Shown here one piece after another: positions 24,715 to 35,331 of a stretch of 64,000 nucleotides of DNA. The DNA lies in contig NZ_AZEC01000003.1 of NCBI RefSeq assembly GCF_001435585.1, forward strand, positions 256,228-320,227, in the 5' to 3' direction. The first letter of the stretch is position 1. Each line of letters starts with the position of its first letter. The position numbers were made by a program, and so were the translations under genes. Under the pieces are notes generated by a model that was not told where the DNA came from, did no database searches, and saw only the letters and a list, made by a program, of their open reading frames with translations. Source of the stretch: Schleiferilactobacillus perolens DSM 12744 (GTDB taxonomy: Bacteria; Bacillota; Bacilli; Lactobacillales; Lactobacillaceae).

Positions 24715-25713
24715 ATGGCTTTTTCTTTCTTTAAAAAAAACGATCAGTCAAAAGAAAAACAGGCAGAACAAAATAAACAGACCGTGAATAAAGTGATCAT
24801 GGTCCCGGTGGACGCGATTGTGCCCAACCGGTTTCAACCGCGCAAGACATTCAACGAAAGCCGGATTGCCGAGTTAGCGGGTACGATTAAGGATCACGGC
24901 CTGCTGCAGCCCATTGTATTGCGCGAGTATGAACCGCACCACTATGAAATCATTGCTGGTGAACGCCGCTTTCGTGCGGTGAAACAATTACAATGGCAAG
25001 AGGTACCGGCAATCGTCCAAAAAATGAATGACGAAGAAACGGCTTCAATGGCGTTGGTTGAGAATCTGCAACGGGAACAATTATCGCCCATTGAGCAGGC
25101 TCAGGCATATGCGGCTTTGATGAAGCTGAACGATTTGACCCAAGAATGTTTGGCCCAACAGTTGGGTAAGTCTCAATCTTTTGTGGCCAATAAACTGCGC
25201 CTGTTGAAGCTGTCAGAGGCTGCTCAAGAGGCCATCATGGATAGCGAGATCACCGAACGGCATGGCCGCGCGCTCTTGGCGTTGTCAGATATTCAGCAGC
25301 AGTTGGCGTTGCATAAAGTGCTGCAGGACAATCTCAACGTGAAAGAGACCGAAGAGTTAGTCGATCATTTATTACATCCAGAACCTGTCGCCCAGGGGAT
25401 GGAAGCACCGGCTGAAATGGGTGATGCACCGGTTCCGGCTCAGGCGCCAGATGAGGGGAATGTGTCCGATAAGCCGACTGCGGCCAAACCGAAGACACGC
25501 AAACCGATCAGTGCGCATAATACAGATCCCCGGGTGGCCATCAATACGATCAAAAAATCTGTTGCCATGGTGCGTGAGGCCGGTATTCCGGTCACGATTC
25601 AAGAAAGCGATGATGCCGCTGGTCACCATATTACGATTACGGTGGCCACCAAAGAAGAATCAGCCGCCAAAAAATCATCTAAAGCATCAGCATCAGCAGA
25701 AAATGAAGCGTAA
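24715..25713 (+). CDS. noc: Nucleoid occlusion protein (ParB-like)
   Basis: 332 residues. A short amphipathic start (MAFSFFKKND) likely binds the membrane, as in Bacillus Noc. The ParB CTPase region follows (PNRFQPRKTFNES, GERRFRAVKQLQW, VENLQREQLSPIEQAQAY), then the HTH (LTQECLAQQLGKSQSFVANKLRLLKL) and a C-terminal dimer domain. An Ala/Pro linker of about 60 residues precedes the dimer domain, longer than in Bacillus. Noc stops division over unsegregated DNA. Its partner DNA sites were not found here. Confidence 0.9.
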   Translation: MAFSFFKKNDQSKEKQAEQNKQTVNKVIMVPVDAIVPNRFQPRKTFNESRIAELAGTIKDHGLLQPIVLREYEPHHYEIIAGERRFRAVKQLQWQEVPAIVQKMNDEETASMALVENLQREQLSPIEQAQAYAALMKLNDLTQECLAQQLGKSQSFVANKLRLLKLSEAAQEAIMDSEITERHGRALLALSDIQQQLALHKVLQDNLNVKETEELVDHLLHPEPVAQGMEAPAEMGDAPVPAQAPDEGNVSDKPTAAKPKTRKPISAHNTDPRVAINTIKKSVAMVREAGIPVTIQESDDAAGHHITITVATKEESAAKKSSKASASAENEA

Positions 25714-25728
25714 GGGGAGGGTGCCGGT

Positions 25729-26496
25729 TTGGCAAAAGTAGTGGCAGTAGCCAACCAAAAGGGCGGCGTGGGAAAAACGACGACCGCCATTAATTTGGGT
25801 GCCGCTTTAGCAGAAATGGGCAGCAAGGTCTTGTTGGTGGATATTGACCCTCAGGGGAACGCTACCAGCGGGGTCGGCATTGCCAAGAGCGACATCACCC
25901 ATGATATTTATGAGGTACTGATTGACGAAGCGCCCCTGGCGCCCGCTATCAAACACACGTCTCGGACGGGTTTAGATATTGTACCGGCCACATTGCAACT
26001 GGCTGGGGCGGAAGTGGAGTTGACGACTCAAATTGCCCGAGAAACTAGGCTTAAAGGCGGTCTCGCGCCGGTGTTGGGCGATTATGATTATGTCTTAATT
26101 GATTGTCCCCCTTCATTGGGGCAGTTGGCGATTAATGGGTTCACGGCCTCCGACCAGATCCTGATTCCAGTCCAAAGCGAGTATTATGCATTGGAGGGCT
26201 TAGGCCAACTGTTGCAAACCATTGACCTAGTGCGCAAACACTTTAATCCAGATTTGGATATTTTGGGTGTATTAATGACGATGTTTGATGCCCGGACGAA
26301 TTTGTCTGCGCAAGTGGTGAGCGAAGTGCAGCAACACTTTGCAAACAAGGTTTTCAAGACTGTGATCCCGCGGGCAACGCGGTTAGCAGAGGCTCCGAGC
26401 TTCGGGGAGTCGATTATTGATTATGATAGCAGTTCTCGGGGTGCAAAAGCCTATCGGGAATTGGCAAAAGAGGTGGTGCGCCGCTATGGCGATTAA
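25729..26496 (+). CDS. parA: Chromosome partitioning ATPase ParA/Soj
   Basis: 255 residues from a TTG start after GGGGAGGG. The deviant Walker A motif is KGGVGKTT at residues 11-18, Walker B is YVLIDCPPSLG, and the C-terminus has VIPRATRLAEAPSFGESI. ParA drives chromosome origin segregation with ParB. It overlaps parB by 11 bases, so the two are co-translated. Confidence 0.95.
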   Translation: MAKVVAVANQKGGVGKTTTAINLGAALAEMGSKVLLVDIDPQGNATSGVGIAKSDITHDIYEVLIDEAPLAPAIKHTSRTGLDIVPATLQLAGAEVELTTQIARETRLKGGLAPVLGDYDYVLIDCPPSLGQLAINGFTASDQILIPVQSEYYALEGLGQLLQTIDLVRKHFNPDLDILGVLMTMFDARTNLSAQVVSEVQQHFANKVFKTVIPRATRLAEAPSFGESIIDYDSSSRGAKAYRELAKEVVRRYGD

Positions 26497-27358
26497 GAAA
26501 CGTAAAGGACTCGGCCGGGGCATTGATGCCCTGTTCGCCGATATGGATGCCGCCGATAAGGCGCAAGAAATGGTGGAAGAACTGCCGGTGGCGGATATTC
26601 GACCGAATCCGTATCAACCACGGCGACGGTTTACCGATGAGGGGTTGCAGGAACTGGCGCACTCAATCGTCCAAAATGGGGTATTACAACCGGTCATTTT
26701 GCGCAAAAGTGTCAACGGCTATGAATTGATCGCCGGTGAACGGCGCTTGCGGGCGTCTAAGATTGCCCAGAAGAAAACGATTCCAGCTATTATTCGGCAA
26801 TTGGACGACAGCACCATGATGGAGGCGGCCATTTTGGAAAACTTGCAACGGGAAGACCTTAATCCGTTGGAAGAGGCCGAAGCCTATGACATGATGCTCA
26901 AACGCCTGCATCTGACGCAAGCAGAAGTCTCCGAACGGTTAGGCAAGAGCAGACCTTATATTGCCAACTATTTACGGATTCTGTCTTTGCCAACACCGGT
27001 GAAGAGCCAATTGGCGGATGGTACATTGTCCATGGGTCAAGCCCGGACACTTTTGGGCTTGAAAGACAAGACCCAGATTATTCCGGTGGCCAAAAAGACG
27101 ATCAAAGAATCCTTGACTGTTCGCCAACTGGAAAAATTGGTCAGCGAAATGAATCACACACAACCGCAAAAGCGGACTGCCAAGCCCCACCGTTCCAAGT
27201 TTGTGGCGGCCACGGAGAAACAATTGCGGGAGAGGTTCCAAACCAAAGTGGCGATTCAGGAAGGCAAAGCCGGCAAGGGACGCATTGAAATTCCCTATGT
27301 TTCCACAGATGACTTGAACCGGATCCTGGATATGCTCTCGATCAGTTTAGACGACTAA
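26486..27358 (+). CDS. parB: Chromosome partitioning protein ParB/Spo0J
   Basis: 290 residues from ATG 26486 (MAIKKRKGLGRGIDALFADMD), the usual N-terminus; it lies inside the end of parA. The CTPase and DNA regions are GERRLRASKIAQ, ENLQREDLNPLEEAEAYDMML and an HTH LTQAEVSERLGKSRPYIANYLRILSLP; then LSMGQARTLLGLKD and the C-terminal dimer region. ParB binds parS near the origin and spreads as a CTP clamp. Confidence 0.95.
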   Translation: MAIKKRKGLGRGIDALFADMDAADKAQEMVEELPVADIRPNPYQPRRRFTDEGLQELAHSIVQNGVLQPVILRKSVNGYELIAGERRLRASKIAQKKTIPAIIRQLDDSTMMEAAILENLQREDLNPLEEAEAYDMMLKRLHLTQAEVSERLGKSRPYIANYLRILSLPTPVKSQLADGTLSMGQARTLLGLKDKTQIIPVAKKTIKESLTVRQLEKLVSEMNHTQPQKRTAKPHRSKFVAATEKQLRERFQTKVAIQEGKAGKGRIEIPYVSTDDLNRILDMLSISLDD

Positions 27359-27382
27359 CGCATTGACGAAGGAGGCCAGAAT

Positions 27383-27628
27383 GTGTTTGCCCTTGGTGAT
27401 CTGGTACAAATGAAGAAACCTCATGCCTGTGGGACCAACCGCTGGGAAGTCTTGCGCCTGGGCATGGATATTCGGGTGAAATGTATGGGCTGTGGACACA
27501 TGATTATGATGCCCCGCACAGAATTCACGAAGAAAATGAAGAAGGTTTTGGTTACTGCCGCGGCGGTGGATGTGGCTAATGAGCCCCATTATGTACAACC
27601 GCGGCCATTGGATGACACAAAGCCCTAA
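27383..27628 (+). CDS. DUF951 small zinc-ribbon-like protein
   Basis: 81 residues from a GTG start (AAGGAGG seven bases upstream). The motif KKPHACGTNRWEVLRLGMDIRVKCMGCGHMIMMPRTEF matches DUF951, with CGxxxW and CMGCGH likely binding metal or nucleic acid. It is conserved between parB and ychF in many Lactobacillales and Bacilli; function is unknown. A C-terminal extension of about 20 residues is present. Confidence 0.88.
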   Translation: MFALGDLVQMKKPHACGTNRWEVLRLGMDIRVKCMGCGHMIMMPRTEFTKKMKKVLVTAAAVDVANEPHYVQPRPLDDTKP

Positions 27629-27686
27629 ACCGGATTGCTCATCCACCGCAACGAATGATAATTGATGAAGGTAGGTAAATTTTGCA

Positions 27687-28787
27687 ATGGCTTTAACAGC
27701 AGGTATCGTGGGTTTGCCCAATGTGGGCAAATCTACATTGTTCAACGCAATTACGAAGGCCGGGGCCGAAATGGCCAACTATCCCTTCGCGACCATTGAC
27801 CCCAATGTGGGCATGGTCGAAGTACCCGACAAACGGTTAGCCCGGATTGATGAGATTATTCCGGCTAAAAAAATTGTCCACACCACGTTTGAATTCACGG
27901 ATATTGCCGGGATTGTCAAAGGCGCCAGCAAGGGTGAGGGCCTTGGTAACAAGTTCTTGGAGAACATTCGCCAAGTGGACGCCATCGTCCATGTTGTGCG
28001 GGCGTTTGATGATGATGATATCACCAGCGTCACCGGCAAAGTGGATCCGGTGGACGACATTGAAACCATCAACTTGGAATTGAGTATCGCCGATCTGGAC
28101 TCCGTGAACAAGCGGTATTCCAAGGTTGAAAAAGTGGCTAAGACCCGGGATAAGGCAGCCCTCGCCGAGTTTGCGGTTTTGCAAAAGATTAAGCCTGTCC
28201 TTGAAGAGGGCGGTTCAGTCCGGTCCATCGAATTCAACAAGGATGAGCAAAAGATCGTGAAGGGGTTGTTCCTGCTCACCGCCAAGCCGGTGCTCTATGT
28301 GGCCAACATCGCCGAAGACGACATGGCCGACCCAGATCAATCCAAGTATTATCAAGCTGTAAAAGATTACGCAGCCAAAGACAATGCGGAAGCCATTGCA
28401 ATTTCTGCCAAAACAGAAGAAGAAATCGCTGAATTACCCGATGCGGATAAGCAGGACTTCTTGGAGGCAGAGGGCGTCGAAGAATCCGGTTTGGATCGCT
28501 TGATCCGGGCGTCTTACCACTTGCTGGGCCTGGCTACCTTCTTCACCGCTGGTGGTCCTGAAACCCGAGCATGGACATTCCACAAAGGCATGAAGGCACC
28601 GCAAGTGGCTGGGGTCATTCATTCCGACTTTGAACGAGGCTTCATTCGGGCTGAAACTGTTTCATTCAGTGATTTAGATAAGTATGGTTCCATGGAAGCC
28701 GTCCGCAAAGCCGGCCGGTTACGGTTGGAAGGTAAAGAATATCTGGTACAAGATGGCGACATCATTGAGTTCCGGTTCAACGTTTAA
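27687..28787 (+). CDS. ychF: Redox-regulated ATPase YchF (Obg-family)
   Basis: 366 residues. The N-terminal G domain has GLPNVGKSTLFNAITK and FATIDPNVGMVEVPD, the G3-like DIAGIVKGASKGEGLGNKFL, and the C-terminal TGS domain. The G4 position is NIAEDD in place of NKxD, the reason YchF prefers ATP. It binds ribosomes and controls catalase-type stress responses in other bacteria. Its TAA stop overlaps an ATG at 28787. Confidence 0.95.
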   Translation: MALTAGIVGLPNVGKSTLFNAITKAGAEMANYPFATIDPNVGMVEVPDKRLARIDEIIPAKKIVHTTFEFTDIAGIVKGASKGEGLGNKFLENIRQVDAIVHVVRAFDDDDITSVTGKVDPVDDIETINLELSIADLDSVNKRYSKVEKVAKTRDKAALAEFAVLQKIKPVLEEGGSVRSIEFNKDEQKIVKGLFLLTAKPVLYVANIAEDDMADPDQSKYYQAVKDYAAKDNAEAIAISAKTEEEIAELPDADKQDFLEAEGVEESGLDRLIRASYHLLGLATFFTAGGPETRAWTFHKGMKAPQVAGVIHSDFERGFIRAETVSFSDLDKYGSMEAVRKAGRLRLEGKEYLVQDGDIIEFRFNV

Positions 28788-28813
28788 TGCGTAGCAATGA
28801 GGAGAGTGTGCAA

Positions 28814-29587
28814 TTGGATCCACGGGAACGTAACGCCCAAGCCCACGATAAGCAACAGGAGCGGGTGGCAAATTCAAGTAAACTAGAAGAAATGGACAAA
28901 CAGATCGATACCATGAGTGTGCAAGAAATCACCGATAACTTGTCCAAACGAAATAGCGATTATGTCTTCAAGATGCGGAAGTTATTAAGCGATGAGGGCT
29001 ATTCAGACCAAAAGATTGATACAGAAATGGCGCCGCTGCTGCCGGATATTTTGAAGGCCCAGCGCCGCGGCACACCGGCCAACCAGTTGTATGGTGCGCC
29101 CACAGTGAAAGCCAACAGTATCATTCATAAACCGGCGCCGGTTCAAAAGACGCCATTCTGGAAGAAACTCACGGACAGCACTTTGATGTTTATGGGCGCT
29201 TTAGCAGGGATGTACGGCATCGTGGGTATGTTTACCAAGACATCCAGCGCCACCAATCGATCCACCGGGGGGTTGATCAGCATCATTATGATCTCTATCA
29301 TCTGGGGTTTTGCGTTGACTAAATTGAATGACTATATGCGCATTCCCAAGGGTGAACGACCTAAGATGGGCAAGACAATTGTTTACGTCATGTTTGTGAT
29401 CGTTGTCGTTTTCGCTGTGTTGGGACTGGCACCATTTATTCCGGCTGTGATCAATCCGATCCTGCCGCCAATAGGGCTGATTATTTTTGCAGCCATTGCT
29501 TTGGGTGGCCGGTATGTATTCCGCCGTTATTTCCACGTCAAAGACTCGATTTTCGCGCCGAGCTTACCGCCGCGGCCAAGCAAATAA
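28814..29587 (+). CDS. DUF1129 family membrane protein
   Basis: 257 residues from TTG 28814, preferred because GAGGAG lies nine bases upstream; an ATG at 28787 overlaps the ychF stop and has no ribosome site. A charged helical N-terminus of about 110 residues is followed by four to six hydrophobic segments (about 120-140, 155-175, 190-215, 220-245). The family is conserved after ychF in lactobacilli; function is not known. It ends at a terminator before guaB. Confidence 0.75.
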   Translation: MDPRERNAQAHDKQQERVANSSKLEEMDKQIDTMSVQEITDNLSKRNSDYVFKMRKLLSDEGYSDQKIDTEMAPLLPDILKAQRRGTPANQLYGAPTVKANSIIHKPAPVQKTPFWKKLTDSTLMFMGALAGMYGIVGMFTKTSSATNRSTGGLISIIMISIIWGFALTKLNDYMRIPKGERPKMGKTIVYVMFVIVVVFAVLGLAPFIPAVINPILPPIGLIIFAAIALGGRYVFRRYFHVKDSIFAPSLPPRPSK

Positions 29588-29603
29588 TTATGGATTAACA
29601 ATT

Positions 29604-29642
29604 AACGAACGATTACATTTCATATGCAATCGTTCGTTTTTT
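29604..29642 (+). terminator. Terminator of the rsmG-parB-ychF region
   Basis: AACGAACGATT (29604-29614) pairs with AATCGTTCGTT (29628-29638), followed by a run of T. Confidence 0.88.
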
Positions 29643-29658
29643 ATTTATCAATGCAGTG

Positions 29659-29687
29659 TTGACAATTCGAATTGTTCCTGTTATTCT
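29659..29687 (+). promoter_or_regulatory. guaB promoter with an overlapping palindrome
   Basis: TTGACA (29659-29664), a 17-base spacer and TATTCT (29682-29687). The perfect palindrome ACAATTCGAATTGT (29662-29675) covers the end of the -35 and part of the spacer, so it is well placed as an operator. Confidence 0.75.
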
Positions 29688-29714
29688 ACAAGGTAAAAAT
29701 TTCTGGAGGTATAG

Positions 29715-31199
<1,485 letters not shown>

Positions 31200-31208
31200 T
31201 CTTTTAAT

Positions 31209-31241
31209 AAACCGTTGTCTTATCGCAGGCAACGGTTTTTG
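31209..31241 (+). terminator. guaB terminator
   Basis: AAACCGTTG pairs with CAACGGTTT, followed by five T. Confidence 0.88.
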
Positions 31242-31297
31242 TTTGCCTGCAAAACTAGGATACAATGGCAGTAACAGGGGAAGAGTTGTCCTTGCCG

Positions 31298-31478
31298 GCC
31301 GTGCCAATGCTCCGCAAGCTACGGTGGCAGGGGGGCTGGAACGCTGTGACGGCGCTTGAAGCCCGCAAAGTGCGCGGTCTTCAAGACGCCTAACCACATC
31401 CGCGCGCAAAAACCGCGTGCGGTGTGGTTTGCACGGCTGAGCCCCCTGCCACCTTCGCTTGCTCCGCATTGGCACTAG
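31298..31478 (+). repeat. Family B branched repeat, copy 2
   Basis: Ends are GCCGTGCCAATGC and GCATTGGCACTAG. Segment GCAAGC/GCTTGC differs from other copies (GCAATC/GATTGC) at both partners. Then comes GGTGGCAGGGGGGCT (one extra G) opposite AGCCCCCTGCCACC. The conserved hairpin is TTGAAGCCCGC with GCGGTCTTCAA, again changed on both arms. The variable hairpin is ACCACATCCGCGCG/CGTGCGGTGTGGT. It sits just upstream of the DUF6483 gene. Confidence 0.9.
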
Positions 31479-31542
31479 ATATGTCACGATCCAATGTGCT
31501 TTTATCACATTCTTTATCTTGAATCTTGAAGGAGTGTTCAAC

Positions 31543-31905
31543 ATGGCTGAAGAAACAGACTTTCTACTGCGGCAGATTAAAGGTATTGCAGGGAGTATGG
31601 GGTATATTTTGGGTAAGCGCGCCGAGGGGGATCCGGAGTCGGCAGTGATTTTTCCGGCAGATAAGCCGCCGCTGCCCTACCAAGAGAGTTTTCGCAAGAT
31701 GCTGACAGAGGAAGATTATCAGGGCGCCTTAAGCAAGTTTTTGAAGATTCAATATGCCATGGAAACCGATGAATATGTTAAATTGGGCCTGTGGCTGTAT
31801 GATGCGTTGACGCGATTGACGCCAGAGAAGCGGGCGGCTGCGGGGATCACGATGACTGATTTGCAAAAAGGGCTGGATCGTTTGGCAGACATTGAGGGCG
31901 AGTGA
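31543..31905 (+). CDS. DUF6483 family protein
   Basis: 120 residues from the ATG at 31543 (AAGGAG upstream; a frame from 31459 overlaps the repeat). MAEETDFLLRQIKGIAGSMGYILGKRAEGDPESAVIF ... YQGALSKFLKIQYAMETDEYVKLGLWLYDALTRL is a conserved helical pattern found in Lactobacillaceae. No motif points to a function. Cytosolic. Confidence 0.75.
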   Translation: MAEETDFLLRQIKGIAGSMGYILGKRAEGDPESAVIFPADKPPLPYQESFRKMLTEEDYQGALSKFLKIQYAMETDEYVKLGLWLYDALTRLTPEKRAAAGITMTDLQKGLDRLADIEGE

Positions 31906-31993
31906 AATTACTTGAGTCGTCTTCAGCTTTTCTTAATCTTGGTTTGCTATCATAAAAACAGTGATTTTATTCTAAGGTGAACGGAGTGCTTTT

Positions 31994-32683
31994 ATGACCA
32001 AAATACTAATTGTGGATGACGATAAAGAAATTGTAGAATTGCTGAATATTTATGTAAAAAACGAGGGCTATGATTCTGTCTTGGCGTATTCCGGTAAGGA
32101 GGCAATGACCAAGCTGGCCACCAATCCCGATATTGGTCTGATGATCCTGGACATTATGATGCCCAACATGTCAGGTATCGATGTCATCAAAGAAGTGCGT
32201 AAAGATTCTCAGATTCCGATTATCGTCGTGTCTGCGAAGACTGCAGATATGGACAAGATTAAAGGGTTGATTACTGGTGCGGATGACTATGTGGCCAAGC
32301 CGTTCAATCCTTTGGAAGTGATGGCCCGGGTCAAGTCGCTGTTGCGGCGTTCTGCTGGTCAAGTGACCAATGATGAACCTGAAGATTTGTCTGTGGGACC
32401 GTTGAATATTAATAAGGATTCCCATGAAGTGACGACCCTTACGGGCAAAACAATCCAGTTGACCGCCTTGGAATTTGGCATTTTGTACTTACTCGCCAGC
32501 CACCCCAACCGCGTCTTTTCTGCCGATGAAATCTTTGAGCGCGTCTGGCAGCAGGAGTCGATTGTCAGTGCGAAGACGGTGATGGTGCACGTCAGTCACT
32601 TGCGGGACAAGATTGAAGAAGCGACAGATGGTGAGAAGGTCATTCAAACCGTCTGGGGCGTGGGCTACAAGGTCGAGGCTTAA
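31994..32683 (+). CDS. OmpR-family response regulator
   Basis: 229 residues. The receiver has DDD at 8-10, phospho-acceptor D53 (LMILDIMMPNMSG), VSAKTA and K102-type lysine in VAKPFNP. The C-terminal winged helix is typical. The sensor gene starts on the last base pair of its stop. Similarity is to VanR-like regulators, which fits the carboxypeptidase gene that follows the sensor. Confidence 0.92.
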   Translation: MTKILIVDDDKEIVELLNIYVKNEGYDSVLAYSGKEAMTKLATNPDIGLMILDIMMPNMSGIDVIKEVRKDSQIPIIVVSAKTADMDKIKGLITGADDYVAKPFNPLEVMARVKSLLRRSAGQVTNDEPEDLSVGPLNINKDSHEVTTLTGKTIQLTALEFGILYLLASHPNRVFSADEIFERVWQQESIVSAKTVMVHVSHLRDKIEEATDGEKVIQTVWGVGYKVEA

Positions 32684-33903
32684 TGACTGGACAAAAAGTA
32701 AAATTAACTGCACGTGAAAAAAGTGAACTAATTATTGAAGGTATCGTGACCGTCATGATCATGATCCTCTTAAACTTTGCCGTCCTGGTCTTGTTTACCC
32801 AAATGGTGGGACGTTCCCAGCAAGTTCAAGATGGTATTTGGCTGCTTAAAATTGGTTTGAACCAAAATAACAATTTACAACTATGGAGTTGGCAATGGGT
32901 CTTTGTCGTCTTCATGGCGATTTTTGATGCCATTGTCGTCTGGTGGCGACTCATTCGACGGTACCATCAAATTCAGATGCGCCACGTCATTGTGGAATTG
33001 CACTACATTGCCGAGGGCCATCTGGGTCATCGGATTCCGTTTGTGGTTAAAACAGATTTGCAAAAGGTCATTGACTCGATCAATGCCTTAGTCGATTTCA
33101 CCGTTCAGTCGATGGAGGAAGAACGGCAGATTGAAAAATCCAAAGATGAACTGATTTCTAACGTGAGTCATGACATTCGCACGCCCTTGACCTCGATTAT
33201 CGGCTATCTGGGACTGATTGAAGACAAACAGTATCGATCCGAAGACGAGTTGCTGAAATATAGTCATACTGCCTACGTCAAATCGAAACAGATGAAAGTG
33301 TTGGTGGATGACTTATTTGAATATACCAAGGTCCGCCAAACCGGTACCCATTTGAATACTTCTGAGTTTTCATTGACGAATCTGCTGGAACAGTTGGCGG
33401 CCAGTTTTGAATTGGAAGCAGAGAAGAAAAATGTCGAGATTACTGTGACCACGAAACCCGATCCGCTGATTATGACGGCCGATCCGGAAAAACTGGTGCG
33501 GGTATTTAATAATTTACTGGTCAATGGATTGAAATATGGTAAAGGCGCCACTCATATTTGGCTTACTGCCGAAGCGCTGGGTCAAGAAATTATCATTAAA
33601 GTAGCCAATGACGGGCAAGAGATTCCGAACGATTCCCTGAGTCACTTATTTGACCGCTTTTATCGGGTAGAAGAGTCGCGATCCCAAGAGACTGGCGGTT
33701 CCGGTTTGGGGTTAGCCATTGCCCAAAGTATTGTGGCGCTGCACGGCGGCTATATTTATGCCACTTCAGACGCCAAGATGACCAGTTTCGTCATGTATCT
33801 GCCGATGGCACCGGGGAAAAAAGTGGAAAAACCCGCGGTCATTGCTCAACAGGAAGAACAGCACAAGGAAAACAGGAAGAGGAGTACTCATGTCTCAGCG
33901 TAA
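32683..33903 (+). CDS. Membrane sensor histidine kinase (VanS-like)
   Basis: 406 residues. Two membrane helices (about 20-42 and 68-88) flank a short outside loop. A HAMP-like linker, the H-box NVSHDIRTPLTSIIGYL (H163), N-box, G-box (GGSGLGLAIAQ) and ATP lid follow. It overlaps the response regulator by one base and overlaps the carboxypeptidase gene by 14 bases. The set resembles VanR-VanS plus a carboxypeptidase, so it likely responds to the cell wall. Confidence 0.92.
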   Translation: MTGQKVKLTAREKSELIIEGIVTVMIMILLNFAVLVLFTQMVGRSQQVQDGIWLLKIGLNQNNNLQLWSWQWVFVVFMAIFDAIVVWWRLIRRYHQIQMRHVIVELHYIAEGHLGHRIPFVVKTDLQKVIDSINALVDFTVQSMEEERQIEKSKDELISNVSHDIRTPLTSIIGYLGLIEDKQYRSEDELLKYSHTAYVKSKQMKVLVDDLFEYTKVRQTGTHLNTSEFSLTNLLEQLAASFELEAEKKNVEITVTTKPDPLIMTADPEKLVRVFNNLLVNGLKYGKGATHIWLTAEALGQEIIIKVANDGQEIPNDSLSHLFDRFYRVEESRSQETGGSGLGLAIAQSIVALHGGYIYATSDAKMTSFVMYLPMAPGKKVEKPAVIAQQEEQHKENRKRSTHVSA

Positions 33904-35167
33904 CACTTGGCAGCCCGCGTTCATTGTTTGGTTAATGATTCTATTGACTGCCGTCGGTTTAGCGGCTCCCACAGTTCAAGCGGCCAGTAATGCGCCAGAC
34001 ATTCCGATTGCTGCCCGTTCTGGGGTCGTGTTTGATTTGACCAGCGGTAAGATATTGGCAGCTAAAGATGATAAAACGGCGTACCCTTTGGCGTCACTCA
34101 CAAAGATCATGAGTTTATATTTGATCCGCGAAGCCATCAGTCATGGGCGTCTGCAGTGGGATGAGACGGTCACCCCCAATGCCGCAGAAATCAAACTGAG
34201 TCAAGATACAGCGCTGTCCAATGTACCATTGGCAAGCAAACCCTATACTGTTAAAGAACTCTATGATGCCGGGTGGATCTATTCTGCTAACGTGGCGGTG
34301 ATGTTATTGGGCAACAAATTAGCTGGATCCCAGAAGGCGTTCATTCAAGAGATGCAAAACCATTTACATGAATGGGGTATCCGTGATGCCGCGATATATA
34401 CCACTAGCGGCCTGAATAATAGTTTGATTCCCGAGAGTCTGCGGGTGGCGGATACACCTGCCGACGGGGAAAACAAGATGAGTGCTGCCGATATTGGTGT
34501 TGTGGTCCGGCATTTATTGACTGATTACCCCGCGGTATTGCAAGACACTGCCGTGGTTCATCGCAACTTTGCCGTCACTGCCACCCAGAACTTTGCCATG
34601 ACCAATTGGAATGCGTTGTTGACTGGGAACTCTTTAGCCCAAAGCGATTTACCCATTGATGGGTTAAAAACAGGCACATCGGATTTGGCTGGTCAATGTC
34701 TGGTCGCCACCATGCCTTGGCGCGGGCGCCGGTTGGTCAGCGTGGTGATGCATGCCGATGGGGCGGTCACAGATAACAACAAACGTTTCACCGCGACGGC
34801 GGCATTATTACGGACCGTCGTCCAACAATGGCAGCCAGTCACATTAACAGCCAAGAATACCCAGTCGCAACGGGTGAAAGTCACTGATGGAAAACAAGCC
34901 ACGGTGCCATTACAACTGAGTCAATCAGTGGTTGGCTGGCAGCGCAACGGGATTCTTGTGACACCAGTGGCCGCCGTGCCGAAGAAGCTGAGTCTTACTG
35001 CGCCGGTGACGAAAGGAAAACAGGTGGCCAGTATCAGTCTGCAAAATGATGCATTAGGCTATCTGCCCGGCGTCAAACAGGCAAATGTGTCGCTTGCGCC
35101 CACCAAGAATGTGGCAGAACTGAACGTGATTGAACGTTTCTTTGCGTGGTTAGGCCAACTCTTCTAA
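33890..35167 (+). CDS. dacA: Serine-type D-alanyl-D-alanine carboxypeptidase (S11)
   Basis: 425 residues from ATG 33890 (GAAGAGGAG upstream), overlapping the kinase. Signal peptide at about 1-32. Motifs are SLTK (S69/K72), SAN and KTG in DGLKTGTSDLAGQ, so catalytic residues are intact. It trims terminal D-Ala from pentapeptides. The C-terminal region (about 320-425) is a beta-rich tail ending in an amphipathic helix (ERFFAWLGQLF) typical of membrane anchoring. Confidence 0.9.
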   Translation: MSQRNTWQPAFIVWLMILLTAVGLAAPTVQAASNAPDIPIAARSGVVFDLTSGKILAAKDDKTAYPLASLTKIMSLYLIREAISHGRLQWDETVTPNAAEIKLSQDTALSNVPLASKPYTVKELYDAGWIYSANVAVMLLGNKLAGSQKAFIQEMQNHLHEWGIRDAAIYTTSGLNNSLIPESLRVADTPADGENKMSAADIGVVVRHLLTDYPAVLQDTAVVHRNFAVTATQNFAMTNWNALLTGNSLAQSDLPIDGLKTGTSDLAGQCLVATMPWRGRRLVSVVMHADGAVTDNNKRFTATAALLRTVVQQWQPVTLTAKNTQSQRVKVTDGKQATVPLQLSQSVVGWQRNGILVTPVAAVPKKLSLTAPVTKGKQVASISLQNDALGYLPGVKQANVSLAPTKNVAELNVIERFFAWLGQLF

Positions 35168-35194
35168 TAATCTAGATCATAATTTGTCAAAATA

Positions 35195-35244
35195 TGCATG
35201 TTTTCTCCCGAATTGTTGAAAAACGGGAGAGGGCGTGCTTTTTT
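35195..35244 (+). terminator. Terminator after the carboxypeptidase gene
   Basis: The inner TCTCCCG pairs with CGGGAGA and the outer GCATG pairs partly with CGTGC, followed by six T. Confidence 0.75.
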
Positions 35245-35331
35245 AGTGCTTTTTGAAACTAATAGTGTATTTTCTTTCCCAGTGACATTGTGGTTTGTTA
35301 CACTAGAGGAGAACGAGTCACGACGCGGTTG

